DNA from: Niveispirillum sp. SYP-B3756
GTDB taxonomy: Bacteria > Pseudomonadota > Alphaproteobacteria > Azospirillales > Azospirillaceae
NCBI RefSeq assembly: GCF_009495745.1
Contig: NZ_WIDQ01000009.1
Span: 62,001 to 126,000, forward strand
Length of the DNA: 64,000 nt
Direction of reading: 5' to 3'
Both the position numbers and the translations under genes were made by a program. Under the pieces are notes generated by a model. It was not told where the DNA came from. It did not search any database and was given only the letters and a program-made list of their open reading frames with translations. This document shows positions 57,253 to 64,000 of this stretch, piece by piece (positions within the stretch are counted from its first letter, which is position 1; every line of letters starts with the position of its first letter).

Positions 57253-58617
57253 ATGCATCCCGATCTCGTCGCCAAATATCGTCACCAGCGGGTTCCCCGG
57301 TACACGTCTTACCCGGCCTCCCCGCATTTCGCCCCCTCGGTGACGTCGGAGACCTATCGCGGTTGGTTGCGACGGCTGGACACGACGTCCACCCTGTCGC
57401 TTTACCTGCATGTGCCCTTCTGCCGGACCATGTGCTGGTATTGCGGCTGCCATACCAGCGTCGTCCGCCATGAAGATCCCGTCTGGGCCTATCTGGCGGC
57501 AATGACGACGGAGATGCGCACCGTGGCCGCCCTGCTGCCGCAGGGCGAACAGGGCGGGCCTGCGGTGCGGCATGTGCATTTCGGCGGCGGCACCCCGACC
57601 TTGATGCCGGCCGACGCCATGCGGTCGCTGATGGCGGAGATGCGCACGCGGTTCAATATCGCGCCCGATGCCGAACTGGCGGTGGAGATCGACCCGCGTA
57701 CCTTGCTGCCGGAGATGATCCAGGCGCTGGGCGATACCGGTTTCACCCGCGCCTCGCTGGGGGTGCAGAGCTTTGACCCGGCGGTGCAGGCGGCCATTAA
57801 CCGCATCCAGCCGCCGGGGCTGACCCGCGCGGCGGTCCAGGGGCTGCGGGGGGCCGGCATCCAGGCCATCAATCTGGACCTGATCTATGGTCTGCCGCGC
57901 CAGACGGTGGCGAGTTGCGTTGATACGGTGCGCCAGGCGGTGGCGCTGTCGCCTGACCGGCTGTCCATTTTCGGCTACGCCCATATGCCCGGTTTCAAGG
58001 CGCATCAGGCCCGCATCAACGAGGCGGATTTGCCCGATGCCGATGCACGGATGGCGCAGAATCTGGCCATTGAGCAGACCTTGCTGGATGAAGGCTATGT
58101 GCGGATCGGCCTGGACCATTTCGCTAAGCCGGATGATCCCATCGCGCTGGCCGCCGCCAATGGCACCTTGCGGCGCAATTTCCAGGGCTACACCACCGAT
58201 GCGGCCGATGCGTTGCTGGGCTTTGGTGCCTCGGCCATCGGGCGGTTGCCGCAGGGTTATGTGGCCAATGTGCTGCCGGTACCGGCCTATATGAAATCGG
58301 TGGAGGATACCGGGCTGGCGGTGGCGCGTGGATATCGCATGACCCTGGATGACCGGATGCGGGCGGCCCTGATCGAACGGCTGATGTGCCATTTCAGCGT
58401 CGATCTGGCCGAACTGGCGGCTGAACATGGGCTGCACCCGGACAGCATCATGCCGGAGGGGCCGGCCCTATCGGCGCTGCTGGCCGATGGGGTGGCGGAA
58501 CTGCATGGCCATCGGATCAGCGTGCCGGAAAGCGCCCGCCCCCTGGTGCGCAGCGTGGCCGCCCTGTTCGATGCCCATCTGGACCCGGAGAGCGGGCGGC
58601 ACAGCAAGGCGATTTGA
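57253..58617 (+). CDS. hemN: Oxygen-independent coproporphyrinogen III oxidase
   Basis: Radical SAM enzyme that decarboxylates coproporphyrinogen III to protoporphyrinogen IX without oxygen, in haem synthesis. The 454-residue product starts LVAKYRHQRVPRYTSYP, has the cluster motif FCRTMCWYCGC (C57, C61, C64 plus C66), GGGTPTLMPA, and NLDLIYGLPRQT, with the HemN C-terminal domain. CAGGG lies before the ATG. The frame is open upstream to 57115, but that region overlaps the promoter and the FNR-type box. Regulation by low oxygen is likely. It is divergent from rnhB. Confidence 0.95.
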   Translation: MHPDLVAKYRHQRVPRYTSYPASPHFAPSVTSETYRGWLRRLDTTSTLSLYLHVPFCRTMCWYCGCHTSVVRHEDPVWAYLAAMTTEMRTVAALLPQGEQGGPAVRHVHFGGGTPTLMPADAMRSLMAEMRTRFNIAPDAELAVEIDPRTLLPEMIQALGDTGFTRASLGVQSFDPAVQAAINRIQPPGLTRAAVQGLRGAGIQAINLDLIYGLPRQTVASCVDTVRQAVALSPDRLSIFGYAHMPGFKAHQARINEADLPDADARMAQNLAIEQTLLDEGYVRIGLDHFAKPDDPIALAAANGTLRRNFQGYTTDAADALLGFGASAIGRLPQGYVANVLPVPAYMKSVEDTGLAVARGYRMTLDDRMRAALIERLMCHFSVDLAELAAEHGLHPDSIMPEGPALSALLADGVAELHGHRISVPESARPLVRSVAALFDAHLDPESGRHSKAI

Positions 58618-58682
58618 TAAAGAGGGTAAGGCAGAAGGCTTCTGGGCACACCTCCATAAATTCCTTCTTTTTCATATACCTA

Positions 58683-58757
58683 ACCGTCATTCCTGCGAAG
58701 GCGGGAATCCATACGACAACGCAGATTTTGGATTCCCGCCTTCGCGGGAATGACGGT
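58683..58757. repeat. Facing pair of CGTCATTCC-type palindromic units
   Basis: ACCGTCATTCCTGCG..GGCGGGAATCC and its near-complement GGATTCCCGCC..GGGAATGACGGT surround about 22 bases. This dispersed intergenic unit is common in proteobacteria, and related units form the cores of the two MITE-like elements here. It could serve as a terminator for hemN and yeiH, which converge on this gap. Confidence 0.7.
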
Positions 58758-58803
58758 GGTGAAATGATGAGGCGTCGTGAAAGCACGACTTTCTGGGGGG
58801 TAT

Positions 58804-59799
58804 TTACGGCTGCACGATCCAGATCAGGCCCAGGGCCAGCCCCACCAGGGCCAGCAATGACAGGGATGCGGCGGCCAGCACCCGGCCGCCGCCCTGGGCC
58901 AAGCCCCGCAGATTGATGGAAAGCCCCAGCGCCGCCATGGCCCACAGGGTCAGCCCGTGGGCAACTTCACCCACCGGGGCGGCCAGCCCGTCTGGCACCA
59001 GACCGGCGGCGCGCAGCCCGGCCAGGGCGGCGAAACCGATGATGAACCAGGGCAGCAGCGGCGGGCGGCCCTGGCTGGGCAGGTTATGGCGGCGGTGCAG
59101 CAGCGTCAGGCCCAGGCTCACCGGTCCCAGCATCACCACCCGCGCCAGCTTCACCAACGTCGCCATATGCAGGCTGAGCGCGCCGGTCAGCGCGGTGGCG
59201 GCGGCCACCTGCGGCACGGCATAGACGGTCAGGCCCGCCAGCACGCCATACCGCAATTCCCCCATCCCCGGCAGAAACAGCGCCAGCGGCAGCAGCAAGA
59301 CCGCCCCGATGCCCAGCAGGGCGGTGAAGGTCAAGGCCGTCGCCACTTCCTGTTCAGAGGCGGCAACCACCGGGGCGGCAGCGGCGATGGCGCTGTTGCC
59401 GCAGATGGAATTGCCGCAGGCCACCAGCAGGGCCAACCGGTGCCCCAGCCCGCAGCCCCGCCCGATGCCGTAACCGATCAGCAGCGACAGCCCCACCAGC
59501 AGGGCAATGCCGCCCAGCAGCAGCGGCCCGGCGGCCAGCATAGCGCGGCTGTCCAGCGTGGCCCCCAGCAGCACCACCGCCAGTTCCAGGGGCCGTTTCG
59601 CCGCCAGATGGATGCCGGTTTCCAGCCCCCCCATCTGCGGCTTCACGCTGCGGATGCCGGCCCCGATCAGGATGGCCAGGATCAAGCCATCCAGCGGCAA
59701 CCAATGATGCAGGCCCAGGGCCGCCAGCGCCACGGCGGCAGCGGCACCCATGCCGGGCAGGCTGGGCAAGGGCAGGGGGCGGGCGGATAGGGTCAGCAT
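58804..59799 (-). CDS. YeiH/UPF0324 family membrane protein (putative sulfate exporter)
   Basis: A 331-residue inner-membrane protein with about ten helices. Recognised by LILAILIGAGIRS, KRPLELAVVLLGATLDSRAML, ACGNSICGNSAIAAAAPVV and GLTVYAVPQVAAA, the UPF0324 block set. YeiH relatives are annotated as putative sulfate exporters without firm proof. The ATG at 59799 gives the usual N-terminus; the ribosome site is weak. It is divergent from a LysR gene 112 bp away, the same arrangement as YeiE/YeiH in enterobacteria, which suggests control by that regulator. Confidence 0.88.
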   Translation of the reverse strand: MLTLSARPLPLPSLPGMGAAAAVALAALGLHHWLPLDGLILAILIGAGIRSVKPQMGGLETGIHLAAKRPLELAVVLLGATLDSRAMLAAGPLLLGGIALLVGLSLLIGYGIGRGCGLGHRLALLVACGNSICGNSAIAAAAPVVAASEQEVATALTFTALLGIGAVLLLPLALFLPGMGELRYGVLAGLTVYAVPQVAAATALTGALSLHMATLVKLARVVMLGPVSLGLTLLHRRHNLPSQGRPPLLPWFIIGFAALAGLRAAGLVPDGLAAPVGEVAHGLTLWAMAALGLSINLRGLAQGGGRVLAAASLSLLALVGLALGLIWIVQP

Positions 59800-59863
59800 G
59801 GCACGGGACCGGGGCTCGTTTTCCTGTCTCCACCCTGCGCCCCTGCTTTTAAGCAATCCAACG

Positions 59864-59890
59864 AATGATATTTCTTGATATGATCGATAA
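59864..59890. promoter_or_regulatory. Possible LysR operator between yeiH and the LysR gene
   Basis: The AT-rich centre of the divergent gap contains overlapping ATAT-N6-ATAT and GAT/ATC half-sites that fit the loose T-N11-A LysR pattern. A 10-bp palindrome ATTGGCCAAT lies at 59899-59908, just before the LysR start. Both are by-eye motifs. Confidence 0.35.
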
Positions 59891-59911
59891 AACCGAATGA
59901 TTGGCCAATCC

Positions 59912-60796
59912 ATGACCCTGGAACAATTGCGCATCTTCCTGGCGGTGGCGGAACGGGAGCATGTGACCCGTGCGGCCGAGGCGCTGCATCTGACGCAATC
60001 CGCCGTCAGTGCCGCCATCCGCGCGCTGGAGGAACGGCACGGTGTGACCTTGCTGCACCGGGTGGGGCGTCGGGTGGAACTGACCCCGGCGGGCCGCGCC
60101 TTTCAGGGGGAGGCGGCGGGCGTGCTGGCGCGGGTGCAGGCAGCCGAACAGGTGCTGGCCGATCTGGCCGGCTTGCGAAGTGGCAGCCTCTCCATCGGGG
60201 CCAGCCAGACGGTGGCCTCCTATTGGTTGCCGCGATATCTGGTGCGGTTCCGCCAGCTTTATCCCGGCGTAGAGCCGCATCTGGCCGTGGGCAACAGTGA
60301 TGCCGTCGCCCATTGGGTGCTGGAGGGCAAGGCCGAGCTGGGCGTGGTGGAAGGCGATGTGGATGATGTGGCCTTGCAGGTGACGCCCGTGGCGGATGAC
60401 CGGCTGACCATCGTGGTTGCCCCCGGTCACCCCTGGGTCGGGCCGCATGTGGCGGGGATCGCGTTCGATCCCGCCAGCACCGCCTGGGTGATGCGCGAAC
60501 CCGGTTCCGGCACCCGTGCGGCCTTTACCGCCGCCTTGCCCCGGCTGGGGCTGACGCTGGAACGGCTGACGGTGGCGCTGGAACTGCCGTCGAATGAGGC
60601 TGTTTGCGCAGCGGTGCAGGCGGGTGCCGGTGCGGCGGCCCTGTCGGTGCATGTGGTGGCCCCGCTGATCGCCGCCGGGCGGCTGGCTGCCGTAGGCCCC
60701 AGCTTGCCGGCCCGGCGTTTCAGCCTGATCCAGCATCGGGAACGCTACCGCACCCGTGCGGTGCAGGCATTCAGCGACCTGTTGCAGGCCGGATAG
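59912..60796 (+). CDS. LysR-family transcriptional regulator
   Basis: A 294-residue LysR regulator. The winged HTH at 1-60 reads TLEQLRIFLAVAEREHVTRAAEALHLTQSAVSAAIRALE. The co-inducer domain (about 90-290) includes GSLSIGASQTVASYWLPRYL and the loop REPGSGTRAAF. The HTH style is that of the YeiE/CbbR-like group, whose members respond to sulfite, sulfate or related anions. The ATG at 59912 starts the conserved region; an ATG at 59897 is in frame. It is divergent from yeiH and so is the likely regulator of it. Confidence 0.92.
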   Translation: MTLEQLRIFLAVAEREHVTRAAEALHLTQSAVSAAIRALEERHGVTLLHRVGRRVELTPAGRAFQGEAAGVLARVQAAEQVLADLAGLRSGSLSIGASQTVASYWLPRYLVRFRQLYPGVEPHLAVGNSDAVAHWVLEGKAELGVVEGDVDDVALQVTPVADDRLTIVVAPGHPWVGPHVAGIAFDPASTAWVMREPGSGTRAAFTAALPRLGLTLERLTVALELPSNEAVCAAVQAGAGAAALSVHVVAPLIAAGRLAAVGPSLPARRFSLIQHRERYRTRAVQAFSDLLQAG

Positions 60797-60864
60797 CGGG
60801 TGGACAGGGAGGGGAGTGCTGGGCATTGTGCGGGCAGGCAACAATGTCACCAAAGTGTCATAAA

Positions 60865-61743
60865 ATGCGATCCATCACCCTGCTGTCCTTGGCGAGTGCT
60901 GCTGTGGCGCTCTCCGCCTGTTCCATCCATGTGAATGACCGTCCGCGCGATGCGGCCCCGCCGCCGCCTGTGGCCCAGGCGGCCCCCGGCCCGCTGGATG
61001 ATCCGCGCCTGATCGCCACCCTGTTCATGCAGCGGTCGGAAGAATTCAAGCGCCTGTCCGAACAATCCTATGCCCTGGCGAAGATCAAGCTGCCGGCGGC
61101 CCTGTCCGCGCCCGGTTCGGCGGCGCTGGAACAGGCCGATGGCGGGGCTGGCAAGCCGCCGGCTGCCATTTTCGATGTGGATGAGACGGTGCTGGACAAC
61201 AGCCCCCACATGGCCCGCGCCATCCTGAAGGGCGAGCGTGATTTCAATCTGGCCACCTGGGACCAGTGGGTCGGTGAACGCCGCGCTACACCGATGCCGG
61301 GTGCCGTGGATTTCGTGGCGGAACTGCGCCGCAACAAGGTGCGGGTCGTCTTCATCACCAACCGGGAATGCAAGCCGCGCCCGGCCAATCCCGGCGATGC
61401 CTGCCCGCAGCACGCCGATACGTTGGTCAATTTGAAGGCGGCCGGCTTTGGCGATGTGGCGCCGGCTGACCTGATGTTGAAGGGCCAGAATGGCTGGCCC
61501 AGCGATAAAGCCAGCCGCCGCCAGGAAGTGGCGAAGACCAACCGGATCGTCATGTCCTTTGGCGATCAGTTGAGCGATATGCTGACCGTCACCCGCCAGC
61601 AGGGCCCCGATGAACGGGCCGCCATCGCCGCCCGCTATAAATCCCTGTGGGAAACCCGTTGGATCGTCATTCCCAACCCCACCTATGGCGCTTGGTATGA
61701 CAGCATCAAGGAACCGGTGACCAACGCGCTGCGGGTGGAGTGA
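60865..61743 (+). CDS. Class C acid phosphatase, lipoprotein e(P4) family
   Basis: HAD-superfamily 5'-nucleotidase/acid phosphatase of the e(P4) group, anchored in the envelope. The 292-residue product has a signal with lipobox LSAC (acylated Cys near residue 19). The nucleophile motif FDVDETVLDN has D104 and D106, ITNRECK is motif II, and SFGDQLSDML is the acidic C-terminal motif. Relatives dephosphorylate NMN and other nucleotides for uptake; Haemophilus e(P4) takes part in NAD salvage. The ATG at 60865 begins a clean signal peptide. No NAD-uptake genes adjoin it. Confidence 0.92.
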   Translation: MRSITLLSLASAAVALSACSIHVNDRPRDAAPPPPVAQAAPGPLDDPRLIATLFMQRSEEFKRLSEQSYALAKIKLPAALSAPGSAALEQADGGAGKPPAAIFDVDETVLDNSPHMARAILKGERDFNLATWDQWVGERRATPMPGAVDFVAELRRNKVRVVFITNRECKPRPANPGDACPQHADTLVNLKAAGFGDVAPADLMLKGQNGWPSDKASRRQEVAKTNRIVMSFGDQLSDMLTVTRQQGPDERAAIAARYKSLWETRWIVIPNPTYGAWYDSIKEPVTNALRVE

Positions 61744-61839
61744 CGGGGGCAGGGGCTTTGCCGAAATTGTCTATGTAGTGCTGGCGGCGCCATTGTTTCT
61801 GTGAGCCAATGGCGTTGCGTCTCCTTCCATTTTTGGCTA

Positions 61840-61861
61840 ATTTATATGACAAATTATAAAT
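61840..61861 (+). promoter_or_regulatory. ATTTATA-N8-TATAAAT inverted repeat before the GH2 gene
   Basis: Perfect 7-bp arms at 61840-61846 and 61855-61861, ending 19 bp before the GH2 ATG in an unusually AT-rich leader. It could be an operator or overlap a -10 region. The regulator is unknown. Confidence 0.45.
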
Positions 61862-61880
61862 CAGACAAAATGGAGGAAAT

Positions 61881-64000
61881 ATGCATCGGCGGCACTTCCT
61901 GATGGGCACGGGGGCGGCTGTCGCCGCAGCACCATTGTCCGGTCTGCTGGGGCACCTGGTGGGCACGGGCAGCGCCTTGGCCAGCAGCCCGAAGGCACCG
62001 ATGGCCGTGGCCCTGGGGCCCCGGCAAATCCTCTCGCTCAATCGCGGCTGGCGTTTCCATGAAGGCGATATTCCGTTCCCCGAACTGCTGAGCCACGAAG
62101 AAACCTATGAGAATGCCAAGGCCGGCATCTCCTTCGGGGCGGCCTCACCGGCCTATGATGATACCGGTTGGGCGGCCGTGGAACTGCCGCATGATTTTGT
62201 CAGCTTCCAGCGGCACAGTGAAAAGGCCAATGTCTCCCAGGGCTACCGCCCGCGCGGCTATGCCTGGTACCGCACCACCCTGCGTTTTGATGAGAGCGAC
62301 CGGGGCCGGCATATTGAGCTGCAACTGGATGGCATCTCCACCTATGCCACCATCTGGTTCAACGGCACCCTGGTGCGGCGCAGCTGGAGCGGCTATAGCG
62401 CCGTCAATATTGATCTGACGCCCTTCATCACTTATGGCAATGCTGGCAATTCGCTGGTGGTGCGGGTGGATGCGCAGTCCATGGAGGGCTGGTGGTATGA
62501 GGGCGGCGGCATTTACCGCAATGTCCGCATCGTCAAGCGGGCGCCGGTGCATATCGCCACCGATGGCGTTTCCGCCCATCCGGTGAAACAGGGCGATGGC
62601 TGGACCATACCGTTGACCGTCCAGGTCAATTCCAGCGCCAAGCGCACTATGCCGGTGCGGTTGACGGCCGAACTGACCGGGCCGGACGGCAAGATCGTCG
62701 CCCGGTCGGAGGCGACGGGCAGCATCACCGATTTTGACAGCATCACCCTGTCCGCCCCGATGCAACTGGCCAGCCCCCAGCTCTGGAGCCTGGAGCAGCC
62801 GGCCCTTTACACCGTTACCACCCGGCTGTGGGAAAATGGCGCGCTGACGGATGAGGGGACGACGGAAATCGGTTTCCGCACCCAGCGCTTTGACGCGGAG
62901 AAGGGTTTCTTCCTCAATGACCGGCCGGTGAAGCTGAAGGGTGTCTGCATCCATCAGGATCATGCCGGCGTCGGCACGGCCATTCCCTATGGGTTGCTGG
63001 AATTCCGGCTGCGGCGGTTGAAGGAACTGGGCTGCAACGCCATCCGCTGTTCGCACAATGCGCAAGACCCGGCCTTTTACCGGCTATGCGATCGGCTGGG
63101 CCTGCTGGTGATGGATGAAAACCGCTGTTTCAATCCCTCACCCGACCAGATGGCGCAGTTGGAATGGCTGGTGCGGGCCCACCGGAACCATCCCAGCATC
63201 ATCCTCTGGTCGGTGTTCAATGAAGAACCGATGCAGGGCACGGAAGCGGGCTATGAAATGGTGATGCGCATGGCCGATGTCGTGCGCGAACTGGACCCGA
63301 CGCGCCCGGTGACGGCGGCCATGAATGGCGGCCTGTTCACCAAGATCAATGTCTCCCAGGCGGTGGATGTGGTGGGCTTCAATTATCAGCCCAAGGATTA
63401 TGACGCCTTCCACAAGGCCAACCCCAGCAAGCCGATGCTGTCATCGGAGGATACGTCGGCCTTTTCCACGCGCGGTGAGTTCATCACCGACAAGGAACGC
63501 CATATCGCCAGTTCCTATGATGATGAGGCGGCCCCCTGGGGCGCCACCCACCGCAAGGCCTGGAAGGAAATCGCCACCCGCGATTTCGTGGCCGGCGGCT
63601 TTGTCTGGACCGGGTTTGATTATCATGGGGAGCCGACGCCGCACACTTGGCCGTCCAACAGTTCCTTCTTCGGCATCATGGATCTGTGCGGCTTTGAAAA
63701 GACGGCCTTCCATATCCATCAGGCGCAATGGGTGGATGACCGCCCCGTGCTGGCCATTGCCCCGCACTGGAACTGGCCGGGCAAGGAGGGTCAGCCCATC
63801 CGTGTGATGGTGATGAGCAATGCGGAAGAGGTGGAACTGCGCCTGAATGGCAAGAGCCTGGGCCGGCAGAAGGGCGACCGGCTGGAGATGAATTGGTTTC
63901 AGGTGCCCTATCAGCCGGGCAAGCTGGAGGCGCTGGGCTTTACCGGCGGGATGCCGGTGGCCAAGGCAGTGGTGGAAACCACCGGCCCGGCCAAGGCGCT
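61881..64000 (+). CDS. GH2 beta-galactosidase/glycosidase, exported (3' end missing)
   Basis: Starts at an ATG with GGAGG five bases upstream and stays open to the window end (706 codons, incomplete). A Tat-like signal (R3-R4, HRRHFLMGTGAAVAA) is followed by a GH2 sugar-binding domain (about 50-215; GYAWYRTTLRF, GGGIYRNVRI), an immunoglobulin-like domain (about 215-320) and the TIM barrel. FNEEP carries the likely acid/base E448 and LSSEDTSA the likely nucleophile E523. A further C-terminal region begins near 630 (EGQPIRVMVMSN), as in DUF4982-type members. The substrate is a beta-linked galactoside, glucuronide or similar. No transporter is in view. Confidence 0.9.
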   Translation, partial: MHRRHFLMGTGAAVAAAPLSGLLGHLVGTGSALASSPKAPMAVALGPRQILSLNRGWRFHEGDIPFPELLSHEETYENAKAGISFGAASPAYDDTGWAAVELPHDFVSFQRHSEKANVSQGYRPRGYAWYRTTLRFDESDRGRHIELQLDGISTYATIWFNGTLVRRSWSGYSAVNIDLTPFITYGNAGNSLVVRVDAQSMEGWWYEGGGIYRNVRIVKRAPVHIATDGVSAHPVKQGDGWTIPLTVQVNSSAKRTMPVRLTAELTGPDGKIVARSEATGSITDFDSITLSAPMQLASPQLWSLEQPALYTVTTRLWENGALTDEGTTEIGFRTQRFDAEKGFFLNDRPVKLKGVCIHQDHAGVGTAIPYGLLEFRLRRLKELGCNAIRCSHNAQDPAFYRLCDRLGLLVMDENRCFNPSPDQMAQLEWLVRAHRNHPSIILWSVFNEEPMQGTEAGYEMVMRMADVVRELDPTRPVTAAMNGGLFTKINVSQAVDVVGFNYQPKDYDAFHKANPSKPMLSSEDTSAFSTRGEFITDKERHIASSYDDEAAPWGATHRKAWKEIATRDFVAGGFVWTGFDYHGEPTPHTWPSNSSFFGIMDLCGFEKTAFHIHQAQWVDDRPVLAIAPHWNWPGKEGQPIRVMVMSNAEEVELRLNGKSLGRQKGDRLEMNWFQVPYQPGKLEALGFTGGMPVAKAVVETTGPAKA

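Overview
The window looks like chromosomal DNA of a GC-rich alphaproteobacterium. The best guess is Rhodospirillales, near Azospirillaceae such as Niveispirillum or Azospirillum. The basis is the near-complete dcw (division and cell wall) cluster running mraZ to ftsZ-lpxC, a CcrM-type GANTC methyltransferase, an FnrL/FixK-like box before hemN, and the mix of TonB receptor, RTX-type export and GH2 glycosidase genes. The genus is inferred from gene content only.

Layout. Positions 1-9667 hold the 3' end of a probable ParA-like ATPase, two peroxiredoxins (bcp and a Prx5 type) around a DinB-fold gene, yqgE, a Pal-type lipoprotein, a large AsmA/YhdP-like envelope protein and glnE. Positions 9668-10700 hold a small MITE-like element and an AT-richer AAA ATPase that looks acquired. 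Positions 10826-35110 (minus strand) carry, in transcription order, mraZ, rsmH, ftsL, ftsI, murE, murF, mraY, murD, ftsW, murG, a 65-codon small ORF, murC, murB, a doubtful 79-codon ORF, ddl, ftsQ, ftsA, ftsZ, lpxC, a solute-binding protein gene, bamD and recN. Five junctions are 4-base ATGA overlaps between known genes, so translation is probably coupled through much of the operon. Together these genes make lipid II (MurB-G, MraY, Ddl), build the divisome (FtsL, I, W, Q, A, Z) and start lipid A synthesis (LpxC).

Upstream of mraZ are four TGGG motifs at exact 10-bp spacing, which fit MraZ autoregulation. Next comes an unusually AT-rich gene-free stretch with a perfect DnaA box, then rnpB (RNase P RNA) and ampD. 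Positions 37088-48615 are mixed housekeeping and accessory genes: a VOC protein, an EamA exporter, a radical SAM/SPASM enzyme, a CAP-RTX secreted protein, guaB, a SpoU methyltransferase, three small proteins (one DUF465/YdcH), ubiX, a dense cluster of inverted repeats with a second MITE-like element, a TPR-2OG oxygenase fusion and an MBL hydrolase. Positions 48704-52722 hold a TonB receptor, an IS5-type transposase remnant, a TetA-like MFS gene and tRNA-Pro(CGG).

Positions 52956-64000 hold ispB, a DUF2007 gene, a TrmN6-like methyltransferase, ccrM with a GANTC-rich leader, rnhB, hemN, a divergent YeiH/LysR pair, a class C acid phosphatase lipoprotein and a GH2 beta-glycosidase cut by the window end.

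No CRISPR array, rRNA, prophage or obvious multi-gene defence system was seen. The most interesting unexplained signals are: a structured repeat of about 100 bp in two intercistronic gaps, same way round relative to transcription; two MITE-like elements sharing terminal repeats; the small ORF locked between murG and murC; the AT-rich block before mraZ; and five GANTC sites within 82 bp before ccrM.
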